From Ruminococcaceae bacterium UBA1227 (GTDB lineage: Bacteria > Bacillota > Clostridia > Oscillospirales > Acutalibacteraceae): 6,494 bases of DNA. This document shows positions 1-5,712 of this stretch, in pieces. The stretch's first letter is position 1. Each line of letters starts with the position of its first letter. Under the pieces are notes generated by a model. The model saw nothing but the letters and a program-made list of their open reading frames with translations. It did no database searches and was not told the origin of the DNA. The stretch spans positions 9,959 through 16,452 of the forward strand of contig DBWX01000007.1 in NCBI GenBank assembly GCA_002309175.1, written 5' to 3'. The position numbers were made by a program, and so were the translations under genes.

Positions 1-235
1 GGAAAGTGCAACAGAGATATACCGCTGCGCTTGCGCAGTAAGGGTGGAAAGGCGAGGTAAGAGCTCACCGGCACGGTGGAGACATCGTGGCCATGTAAAC
101 CCCATCCGGAGCAACACCGACTTGCAAGGCTTGCTCGGCCGCTATAAAGCAGAAGGGTGGCTTGAACCGCTCAGCAATGGGCGGTCTAGATAGATGATTG
201 CCTTAAAAGACAGAACTCGGCTTACAGATCCTATC
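1..235 (+). ncRNA. rnpB: RNase P RNA, bacterial class A, 3' part (5' end outside window)
   Basis: This is the catalytic RNA of RNase P, which trims the 5' leader from precursor tRNAs. Conserved blocks are seen in the expected order: GGAAAGTGCAACAGA at the left edge, GGTAAGAGCTCACCGG near 56-71, GTAAACCCCATCCGGAGCAA at 95-114, and ACAGAACTCGGCTTACAG at 210-227, which holds the 3' strand of helix P4. The L15 GGU triplet that pairs with the tRNA CCA end is intact at 156-158. An 8-bp hairpin with a GCAA tetraloop (166-185) fits helix P18, which marks class A and is missing from the Bacillus B type. The 5' half, including P1 and the 5' strand of P4, lies outside the window. The 3' end near 235 is an estimate, because the partner strand of P1 cannot be seen. 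An intrinsic terminator follows directly. Confidence 0.95.
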
Positions 236-245
236 ACGCTGTATG

Positions 246-276
246 AAAAAGGGGTGCGCATGATGCACCCTTTTTT
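246..276 (+). terminator. Intrinsic terminator of rnpB
   Basis: GGGTGC (252-257) pairs perfectly with GCACCC (265-270) across a 7-nt loop and is followed by six T residues (271-276). The A-run just upstream (246-250) can extend the stem by pairing with the T-run. It lies just past the predicted rnpB 3' end, so it most likely ends that transcript. Confidence 0.9.
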
Positions 277-284
277 GTTATAAT
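276..284 (+). promoter_or_regulatory. Extended -10 promoter for recD2
   Basis: TGTTATAAT at 276-284 is a perfect match to the extended -10 consensus TGnTATAAT. The hexamer 17 bp upstream (256-261) does not resemble TTGACA, which is tolerated when an extended -10 is present. Transcription would start near 291 and leave a leader of about 25 nt before recD2. The box begins at the last T of the rnpB terminator. It is inferred from sequence only. Confidence 0.6.
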
Positions 285-300
285 AAAACAGTATTATTGA

Positions 301-311
301 AGGGGAGGTGA
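301..311 (+). promoter_or_regulatory. Strong Shine-Dalgarno that decides the recD2 start
   Basis: GGAGGTGA (304-311) inside AGGGGAGGTGA is a near-complete complement of the 16S rRNA 3' end. It ends 5 nt before the TTG at 317, and its GGAGG core ends 8 nt before it. The in-frame GTG at 308-310 lies inside this motif, so it cannot use it. The in-frame ATG at 332 is too far away. Confidence 0.8.
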
Positions 312-316
312 ACCTT

Positions 317-2536
317 TTGCTCACGGAAGACATGGACAATCTTTTCGGTATAGCCGAAGAGATAATCTACCGAAAAGAAGATACCGGCTATACGGTCCTT
401 GATGTCGCAAGCGAGGACGGTGAGCTCATAACCGTTGTAGGCGTACTGCCGGAGATTGCGGCGGGCGAGGAGGTTCACTTCACCGGCAGCTGGGACAGAC
501 ATCCGACCTTCGGCAGGCAGTTTCGCGCCGAGTCGGTTGAGCGCGCCATGCCGTCCACTGCGGCGACCATGCTCAAGTACCTCTCGTCAGGTGCGGTAAA
601 GGGAGTGGGCCCGTCTACGGCGGTAAAGATAATAGAGGCCTTCGGTGAGGACGCGTTCGATGTAATTGAGAACGACCCTGAGCGTCTCGCGAAGATAAAA
701 GGAATAACTGCGGCTAAGGCCAGGGCCATAAGCGAGGAATTTCGCAAGACCAATGAGGTCCGCGAGATAATGATAAAACTCGAGGCGCTCGGTCTCACGG
801 CGAATGAGAGCATAAATGCCTTTCGCGTGTTCGGAGGATATGCCGTATACCGCATTACGGAGAACCCGTATATGCTCTGTATACCGGAGATCGGTATAAG
901 CTTTGAACGCGCAGACGCCATTGCGGCTTCACTGCCTCAGGCCACAAAGCCCGAGTACAGGATTGAAGCGGGTATTCTCCACGTCGTGGCATATAACCTC
1001 TCAAGCAACGGACATACATGTCTGCCGAGGGATAAGATGCTCTCTCCGTGCGCTGACCTGCTTGATATAGACAAGGACACCATAGATATTGCCATGGACA
1101 CCCTTGTCGAGCATAAACAGCTCACCGCCTTTGAGATGGACGGCAGGGAGTATCTCTCGCTGCCTTATATACACGAGGCGGAGTGTATGGCCGCATATAA
1201 GATAAAGATGATGGTGAAGTTCCCGCCCGCGGGCAGGCGCACCCTCGATAAAGAGATAGAGAAACTCGAGAAGGCCAACGGCATAACATATGAAAAACTC
1301 CAGAAAGAGGCTATTATGACAGCCGCACAGAAGGGAGTGCTCATACTGACCGGCGGGCCCGGTACGGGAAAGACGACAACCGTAAACGGCATACTCGAGC
1401 TCTTTGAGAGAGATGGTCTCAATGTGGTCCTCTGTGCCCCTACGGGACGTGCGGCGCAGCGCATGTCCGAGATAACGGGCAAGGAGGCGAGCACCATACA
1501 CAGGCTTCTGGAGGCGGAGCGGGGCAGCGATGACCGCATGGCCTTCAAGAGAAATGAGAAGAATCCCATCGAGGCGGACGTGCTCATCGTCGATGAGCTC
1601 TCGATGGTGGATGTCATTCTCTTCTCGGCCCTGCTTTCAGCGCTGCCCATAGGCTGCCGCCTCATAATGGTGGGCGACAACGACCAGCTTCCCGCCGTCG
1701 GAGCGGGCAGTGTGCTGCACGACCTTTTAGAGTCCGGACTGCTTCCCGTCGTGGAACTCTCCGAGGTCTTCAGACAGGCAATGCAGAGTCTCATCGTTAC
1801 AAATGCCCACAGGATTGTGAGCGGTGAGGAGCCCGACCTCTCCCGTGTGGACAACGATTTCTTTCACATGGAGAGGGACAGCAGCGACAAGGCCGTATAT
1901 GACATAATAGACCTTTACCGGAACAGACTGCCGAAGGCATACGGATACGACCCCGTAAAGGATATTCAGGTCCTCTGCCCGAGCAGAAAAGGCGATGCGG
2001 GAACCGCAAACCTGAATCGTCTCCTGCAGGAGGCAATCAATCCTCCGGCCAAGGGCAAGAATGAGTACAAAAACATGGCCCGCACCTTCAGGGAAGGTGA
2101 CAAGGTCATGCAGATTAAAAACAACTATGACATCATCTGGGAGCGCCGCGACGCGCGCGGCAAAGTCGAGCAGGGTGAAGGCATCTTTAATGGTGACATA
2201 GGCACACTGCTCTCAATAGACAGGCGCGCGGCCACCATGAAGATTGACTTCGGCGGCAGAGTCGCCACTTACCCGGCCGAGAGTTTCAAGGAACTCGAAC
2301 TCGCCTATGCCGTGACGGTTCACAAGAGCCAGGGCAGCGAGTTTGAGGCGGTTATAATGCCGGTCATAGGCGTGCCGCCGAACCTCTGTTACCGCAACCT
2401 CTTTTACACTGCGGTGACGAGGGCAAAGAGCAAGATGATCACCATAGGAACCCGTGAGACCATACTCAGAATGGTCGAAAACGACAGAAAAATCAAAAGA
2501 TATTCCGCCCTGAAATACTTACTGAAGGCGGAATAG
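317..2536 (+). CDS. recD2: RecD2-type 5'-3' DNA helicase (SF1B, RecD/TraA family)
   Basis: This is an ATP-dependent 5'-3' DNA helicase of the RecD-like family found in bacteria that lack RecBC, linked to DNA repair and replication-fork maintenance. Numbered from the TTG start (739 aa), an N-terminal OB-like segment (about 7-77) is followed by helix-hairpin-helix repeats (about 87-205, with GAVKGVGPSTAVKI and LAKIKGITAAKARAI). The helicase core has Walker A GGPGTGKTT (346-354), Walker B VDELSMVD (425-432), motif III VGDNDQLPAVGAGS and motif IV EVFRQ. An SH3-like insert follows (about 621-662), then motif V VTVHKSQGSEF (666-676) and motif VI YTAVTRAK (697-704). The length fits full-size RecD2. 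TTG at 317 is preferred because of the Shine-Dalgarno at 304-311; the GTG at 308 would add three residues. comF follows after 2 nt. No recB or recC is present in the window. Confidence 0.96.
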   Translation: MLTEDMDNLFGIAEEIIYRKEDTGYTVLDVASEDGELITVVGVLPEIAAGEEVHFTGSWDRHPTFGRQFRAESVERAMPSTAATMLKYLSSGAVKGVGPSTAVKIIEAFGEDAFDVIENDPERLAKIKGITAAKARAISEEFRKTNEVREIMIKLEALGLTANESINAFRVFGGYAVYRITENPYMLCIPEIGISFERADAIAASLPQATKPEYRIEAGILHVVAYNLSSNGHTCLPRDKMLSPCADLLDIDKDTIDIAMDTLVEHKQLTAFEMDGREYLSLPYIHEAECMAAYKIKMMVKFPPAGRRTLDKEIEKLEKANGITYEKLQKEAIMTAAQKGVLILTGGPGTGKTTTVNGILELFERDGLNVVLCAPTGRAAQRMSEITGKEASTIHRLLEAERGSDDRMAFKRNEKNPIEADVLIVDELSMVDVILFSALLSALPIGCRLIMVGDNDQLPAVGAGSVLHDLLESGLLPVVELSEVFRQAMQSLIVTNAHRIVSGEEPDLSRVDNDFFHMERDSSDKAVYDIIDLYRNRLPKAYGYDPVKDIQVLCPSRKGDAGTANLNRLLQEAINPPAKGKNEYKNMARTFREGDKVMQIKNNYDIIWERRDARGKVEQGEGIFNGDIGTLLSIDRRAATMKIDFGGRVATYPAESFKELELAYAVTVHKSQGSEFEAVIMPVIGVPPNLCYRNLFYTAVTRAKSKMITIGTRETILRMVENDRKIKRYSALKYLLKAE

Positions 2537-2538
2537 TC

Positions 2539-3207
2539 ATGTCAAAATCAATCAGCGGAGCAGAAAAACTCTTAAACCTTGTTTTCCCCGAGAAGTGTAT
2601 CTCCTGCGGAGGCTACATCGTCGATGAAAACAGGCCGGGGGATTTTCTGCTCGCTCATTTTTTCTGCAGGGAATGCGCGGAGACGATAACGCGCCCGGAC
2701 CGTGAACTTGAAAATGTCGCGTCGCCGCTTTTGTATGACGGCGCGGTGAAAAACGCAATGCAGAGGCTGAAGTTCAGCTCGGACATCTCATCCGCGCCGT
2801 TTTTCGCGGCGGAACTCGAGCGCGAGGTCCGGGCAAAGTTTTACGGCCTGGAGTTCGATATTCTGACCTGTGTGCCCGCGACACGCGCGAGCCTTGCCGA
2901 GCGCGGCTACAACCAGAGCAGGCTGATAGCCGAGCAGATGCGGCTCGGCTGCGAGCGCGACTGCGAACTGCTCAGAAAGAGCAGGGACACGCAGGTGCAG
3001 CATCTTCTGGATGCGGAGCACAGGCAGAAGAACATCGAGAGCGCCTACAGCCTGAACAAGGGCAGGTTTGTCGCCGGTAAAAGAATCCTTCTGGTGGACG
3101 ATATTATGACCACCGGCGCCACCTGCAAGGCCTGTGCCCGCGTGCTTCTGTTTTCGGGCGCGGAGTCAGTCCACATCGCCTGTGCCACGCTGACTCCGCG
3201 TAAATAA
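2539..3207 (+). CDS. comF: ComF family protein (zinc ribbon plus phosphoribosyltransferase-like domain)
   Basis: ComF proteins are needed in competent bacteria for uptake or processing of transforming DNA; in other lineages their role is poorly defined. This 222-residue protein has the family layout. An N-terminal zinc ribbon uses two cysteine pairs, C20/C23 and C43/C46. A type I phosphoribosyltransferase fold follows, with VPATRASLAERGYNQS in the middle and the PRPP-binding loop LLVDDIMTTGAT at 185-195, where D187 and D188 are the signature acidic pair. The length is usual for the family. The ATG lies 2 nt after the recD2 stop, with AAGGCGGA (2525-2532) inside recD2 as a moderate ribosome site, so translation is probably coupled. 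Whether it acts in competence here cannot be judged, since no other com gene is in view. Confidence 0.93.
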   Translation: MSKSISGAEKLLNLVFPEKCISCGGYIVDENRPGDFLLAHFFCRECAETITRPDRELENVASPLLYDGAVKNAMQRLKFSSDISSAPFFAAELEREVRAKFYGLEFDILTCVPATRASLAERGYNQSRLIAEQMRLGCERDCELLRKSRDTQVQHLLDAEHRQKNIESAYSLNKGRFVAGKRILLVDDIMTTGATCKACARVLLFSGAESVHIACATLTPRK

Positions 3208-3210
3208 AGT

Positions 3211-3240
3211 ATTTATTTTATAAATAAATGATAGTATAAT
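3211..3240 (+). promoter_or_regulatory. Candidate promoter of mreB with AT palindrome in its spacer
   Basis: TATAAT at 3235-3240 is a consensus -10 box. The best -35 at 17-bp spacing is TTTATT (3212-3217), which is weak at 3 of 6 matches. Transcription would start near 3247 and give a leader of about 50 nt before mreB. Between the boxes lies a perfect inverted repeat, ATTTATTT (3211-3218) TAT AAATAAAT (3222-3229). It has no T-tail, so it is not a terminator for comF and could be an operator. The rest of the comF-mreB gap shows nothing else convincing. Confidence 0.5.
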
Positions 3241-3297
3241 GAAGTTTACGCGAAAGAAAGTACAGACTTCAGTCTAGTATTTCTTCAGAGGTGTAAA

Positions 3298-4350
3298 ATG
3301 CTGGGAATCAATATCGGAATTGATCTCGGTACCACTTCTTTGATTGCCTGTGTGGAGGGCAAGGGAGTAGTTGTCTCCGAACCTTCCATAGTCGCTTACA
3401 GGAAGACCACGGGCAAGATAATGGCCATCGGAAGGCCCGCGCTTAAAATGCTGGGAAGGGAGCCCGACTCGGTAAGCGTCGTTCGTCCGATGAAGGACGG
3501 AGTGGTATCCGATTTCACAGTAACCGAGCACATGCTCCGTTACTACATTAAACAGATCTGCGGAAACAGAATCTTTAAACCGAATATCATAATAAGCATG
3601 CCGGGTTCGGTCACGAACCTCGAAAAGCGCACAATCCTCGATGTCATCACCGCGAGCGGCGCAGGCAGGGCCTGCCTCATGGAGGAGCCTTTGGCGGCGG
3701 CCATCGGTGCGGGCATTGACATTGACCATCCGAGCGGCGTCATGATCGTCGACCTCGGCGGAGGTACGACGGATATCGCCGTAATTACCATGGGCACGAT
3801 GGCCGTGGCCTCCAGTGTGAAGGTCGCCGGCAACGCTCTCAATGAGGACATTGTTCGCTACTGCCGCCGTGAGCGCGACATCATAATCGGCGAACAGACG
3901 GCGGAGGAGATAAAGAAACAGGTCGGATGCGCATTTCTGCGTCGCGAGGAGACGGCTGCATTCGCGCGCGGAAAGGACTACTTCACCGGCATGCCTTTAG
4001 ATTTCGAGATAACCTCCAACGAGGTCTACCTCGCGATGAGAGAGCACATCAAGATGATTCTTGAGGCGGTCAGGGATGTCTTTGAACGCACCCCTCCGGA
4101 GCTTGTCGCCGATATCATAGAAGAGGGCATTATCCTGACGGGCGGCACGGCCCAGCTCTTCGGCATAGATCAGGCGATAAGCAAACTTACGAAGATAAAC
4201 ACAAAAGTTGCGGATGATCCCGTAAACTGTGTTATAAAAGGCATAGAAAAGGTGCTCGGCGATAAATTCTTCCTGGAGGAGAACGGCTATCTGTTCAAGT
4301 CCAGACAGGATATCACCGGCGGAATAGAAGAGGACAAGGAGGTTTACTGA
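3298..4350 (+). CDS. mreB: MreB/Mbl-family bacterial actin (rod shape-determining protein)
   Basis: This is an actin-like ATPase that forms membrane-bound filaments and directs cell-wall synthesis along the cell side wall. It has 350 residues, near the usual 330-345 with a short extra C-terminal tail. Visible motifs are phosphate-1 GIDLGTTS (7-14), the MreB-typical GKGVVVSEPSIVA, RPMKDGVVSDF, the MEEPLAAAIGAG segment (128 onward), phosphate-2 VDLGGGTTD (151-159) and the adenosine loop LTGGTAQL (near 280-287). Two motifs depart from the usual form: phosphate-1 reads GTTS where GTAN is typical, and the adenosine loop reads GGTA where GGGA is typical. This may mark an Mbl-like or third MreB paralogue. 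The Shine-Dalgarno GAGG (3288-3291) sits 6 nt before the ATG. mreC and mreD are not next to it; a DUF4364 gene starts 1 nt after its stop. Confidence 0.9.
   Translation: MLGINIGIDLGTTSLIACVEGKGVVVSEPSIVAYRKTTGKIMAIGRPALKMLGREPDSVSVVRPMKDGVVSDFTVTEHMLRYYIKQICGNRIFKPNIIISMPGSVTNLEKRTILDVITASGAGRACLMEEPLAAAIGAGIDIDHPSGVMIVDLGGGTTDIAVITMGTMAVASSVKVAGNALNEDIVRYCRRERDIIIGEQTAEEIKKQVGCAFLRREETAAFARGKDYFTGMPLDFEITSNEVYLAMREHIKMILEAVRDVFERTPPELVADIIEEGIILTGGTAQLFGIDQAISKLTKINTKVADDPVNCVIKGIEKVLGDKFFLEENGYLFKSRQDITGGIEEDKEVY
4336..4342 (+). promoter_or_regulatory. Shine-Dalgarno supporting TTG start of the DUF4364 gene
   Basis: AAGGAGG lies inside the last codons of mreB and ends 9 nt before the TTG at 4352. 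No ATG is available in frame until about 49 codons later, so this site decides the start. It also suggests that translation is coupled to mreB. Confidence 0.8.
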
Positions 4351-4351
4351 T

Positions 4352-4918
4352 TTGGAGAATTACACTGAATTCGACGCACTCGATGAGGGCATAGAACCCG
4401 GCGGACTTCGCAGTAAGGATGACATAAAGGTCCTCGTCTGCTATCTTCTCAAGAACATAGACGGCGGTCTTACAAGGGAACAGATAGGCAGCATAATGCA
4501 GGACCGCGGCATAGCCAATTACTTCGAGGCGATGGATGCCGTATCCGACCTTCTTACAAACGGCAGCGTGACGGGTAACTTTGTCGATGACAAGGAATAT
4601 CTCTACGTGACGGAAACCGGCAAGGAGGCAGTATCCCTGGTTGAAAAGGACCTCCCGAAGACGGTGCGTGAAAACGCCATCCGTTCCGCCATACATCTTA
4701 TCACCCTGGAACGCAACGCGAAGGAAAATGAGGTAAAGATTGAGCCCGTACAGGACGGCTATACAGTCACTTTCACCCTGAAGGCAGGGGACTCCACTCT
4801 CATGGAGCTCTCCATCTTCTCCGGCGACCGTGATCTCGCCGAAAAGGTGAAAAACAACTTCCTTGAGGACCCGGCAAAGGTGTATTCGAGCATCCTGGCC
4901 GGACTCATGATTGAGTAA
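4352..4918 (+). CDS. DUF4364 family protein, probable winged-helix domain
   Basis: The biochemical function of this family is not known to me. The 188-residue protein matches the general pattern of DUF4364 proteins of Clostridia. Its N-terminal half (about 19-97) looks like a winged helix: a helix DDIKVLVCYLLKN, then LTREQIGSIM, then a putative recognition helix around EAMDAVSDLLTNG, then a wing ending in YLYVTETGKEAVSL. The C-terminal half (about 100-188) has a predicted beta-rich part, with alternating hydrophobic residues in the VKIEPVQDGYTVTFTLKAG stretch, and no catalytic motif that I recognise. There is no signal peptide or membrane segment, so it should be cytoplasmic. It starts with TTG, 1 nt after mreB, and ends 6 nt before a tetR gene, so it belongs to the mreB transcript. 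A DNA-binding or partner-sensing role is an inference from the fold. Confidence 0.8.
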   Translation: MENYTEFDALDEGIEPGGLRSKDDIKVLVCYLLKNIDGGLTREQIGSIMQDRGIANYFEAMDAVSDLLTNGSVTGNFVDDKEYLYVTETGKEAVSLVEKDLPKTVRENAIRSAIHLITLERNAKENEVKIEPVQDGYTVTFTLKAGDSTLMELSIFSGDRDLAEKVKNNFLEDPAKVYSSILAGLMIE

Positions 4919-4924
4919 TCCGCC

Positions 4925-5503
4925 ATGAAAAAGTCAAATGCCACGAAGAGCAGGATAGTTGCCGCTGCCTGGAAACTCTTCTACGAGCAGGGCTATGAAG
5001 ACACGACTGTCGATGAGATAATCGCAGAGTCGAAGACTTCAAAGGGCTCCTTTTATCACTATTTCAAGTCAAAGGATGAGCTGATGGGCTCTCTCTCATA
5101 TCTCTTTGACGAAAAGTACGAGGAGATCTCGCCGGAGGTCCGTACAATCGGAAACTCCTTTGACAGGCTGCTCTTTATGAACTCCGCTCTGTTCGGAATG
5201 ATTGAGGACTCCGTCTCGCTGGACCTTCTCGGCAGACTCTATTCCTCCCAGCTTGTGACCAAAGGCGAGAAGCAGCTTCTCGACTACAACCGCATGTATT
5301 ACAAACTTCTCCGGGAAGTTGTATCGGACGGTCAGAAAGCGGGGGAGATAAGAGCCGATCTCTCGACGAATGACATAGTGAAGACTTATGCTCTTTTGGA
5401 GCGCGGCCTGCTCTATGACTGGTGTATCTGCAACGGGGACTATCCTCTGAAAGACTATGCGGCAAAGCTCATGCCTCAGCTTCTCGCGTTTATAAAGGTA
5501 TAA
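4925..5503 (+). CDS. TetR/AcrR family transcriptional regulator
   Basis: This is a probable dimeric repressor whose N-terminal helix-turn-helix binds a palindromic operator and whose C-terminal helical domain senses a ligand. Of 192 residues, 8-53 form the classic TetR DNA-binding domain: KSRIVAAAWKLFYEQGYEDT, then TVDEIIAESKTSKGSFYHYF, then KSKDEL. The rest (about 60-192) is helical and not diagnostic of a ligand. The length is typical. It lies 6 nt after the DUF4364 gene with only a weak ribosome site (GAG at 4913-4915), so coupled translation is likely. A strong terminator begins 6 nt after its stop, making it the last gene of the mreB unit. Targets cannot be read from the sequence. Candidates are its own operon, through the palindrome at 3211-3229, or putP downstream, which has palindromes in its promoter region. 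Confidence 0.93.
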   Translation: MKKSNATKSRIVAAAWKLFYEQGYEDTTVDEIIAESKTSKGSFYHYFKSKDELMGSLSYLFDEKYEEISPEVRTIGNSFDRLLFMNSALFGMIEDSVSLDLLGRLYSSQLVTKGEKQLLDYNRMYYKLLREVVSDGQKAGEIRADLSTNDIVKTYALLERGLLYDWCICNGDYPLKDYAAKLMPQLLAFIKV

Positions 5504-5508
5504 TTTTT

Positions 5509-5545
5509 AAGTGGAATTTGCATTGCGATGTAAATTCCACTTTTT
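5509..5545 (+). terminator. Intrinsic terminator after tetR
   Basis: GTGGAATTT (5511-5519) pairs perfectly with AAATTCCAC (5532-5540). The stem continues inward through a G-T wobble and CAT/ATG to a TGCG tetraloop (5524-5527), giving about 13 pairs, and a T-run follows (5541-5545). There is no A-run on the left flank long enough to make it a good terminator in the other direction. Confidence 0.93.
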
Positions 5546-5557
5546 GTTCTTATTTCG

Positions 5558-5581
5558 TTTCCTATTTTAGTCTATAGGAAA
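5558..5581. repeat. Inverted repeat in the tetR-putP gap, possible operator
   Basis: TTTCCTAT (5558-5565) and ATAGGAAA (5574-5581) are perfect 8-bp arms around an 8-bp spacer. It lies about 75 bp upstream of the putP -35 box and no T-run follows, so it is not an obvious terminator. It could be a binding site for a dimeric regulator, but the region is AT-rich and chance cannot be excluded. Confidence 0.45.
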
Positions 5582-5643
5582 AAGTGCTTTAAATAAGTAA
5601 AAATATGCAATTATTAGTTTAAAAGTTTAGAAAATAGTCTATA
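5568..5643 (+). repeat. Pair of 9-bp direct repeats TAGTCTATA upstream of putP
   Basis: TAGTCTATA occurs at 5568-5576 and again at 5635-5643, 67 bp apart, which is roughly six helical turns. The first copy overlaps the right part of the inverted repeat at 5558-5581. The second includes a TATACT (5640-5645) that could also be read as a weak -10 with TTTAAA (5618-5623) as its -35. The spacing suits DNA looping, but with only two copies this is tentative. Confidence 0.35.
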
Positions 5644-5655
5644 CTTCGTTCTGTA

Positions 5656-5684
5656 TTGATTTTAGTAACCTGTCATGTTAGAAT
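5656..5684 (+). promoter_or_regulatory. SigA-type promoter of putP
   Basis: The -35 TTGATT (5656-5661, 4 of 6 matches) and -10 TAGAAT (5679-5684, 5 of 6) are separated by the optimal 17 bp, and TG at 5676-5677 makes an extended -10. Transcription should start near 5691, about 22 nt before the putP ATG, and a strong Shine-Dalgarno, AAGGGGG (5698-5704), falls within that short leader. Confidence 0.75.
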
Positions 5685-5698
5685 GTCTTCATTCCTAA
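5678..5698. repeat. Imperfect inverted repeat over the putP -10 and start site
   Basis: TTAGAATG (5678-5685) pairs with CATT-C-CTAA (5690-5698) across a 4-bp TCTT spacer, giving eight pairs with one bulged C at 5694. It covers the -10 box and the predicted start of transcription, where a bound repressor would block RNA polymerase. Assignment as an operator is inference. Confidence 0.4.
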
Positions 5699-5712
5699 AG
5701 GGGGTTTTAACA

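Noticed and set aside
91..100. Apparent loss of the RNase P tRNA-CCA-binding GGU motif, read as UGU near 94-96
   Set aside because: Alignment by memory to E. coli M1 RNA places the L15 GGU further 3', and it is intact here at 156-158.
142..502. Two short minus-strand open frames over the rnpB 3' end and the start of recD2
   Set aside because: They overlap a clear structural RNA, its terminator and a clear helicase gene on the other strand, and they resemble no known protein.
475..2036. Several minus-strand open frames of 62-229 codons inside recD2
   Set aside because: They are antisense to a full-length conserved helicase. Their Ser-, Pro- and Arg-rich composition is typical of mirror frames.
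2552..3021. Minus-strand open frames inside comF
   Set aside because: They are antisense to a well-matched ComF protein, with no ribosome site or recognisable domain.
3264..3275. Small inverted repeat AGACT-TC-AGTCT before mreB
   Set aside because: The arms are only 5 bp with a 2-nt loop and no T-run follows; it is easily due to chance.
3274..3851. Minus-strand open frames inside mreB
   Set aside because: They are antisense to conserved actin motifs and carry no recognisable domain.
4313..5465. Minus-strand open frames across the DUF4364 and tetR genes
   Set aside because: They are mirror frames of two supported genes, without a promoter or ribosome site.
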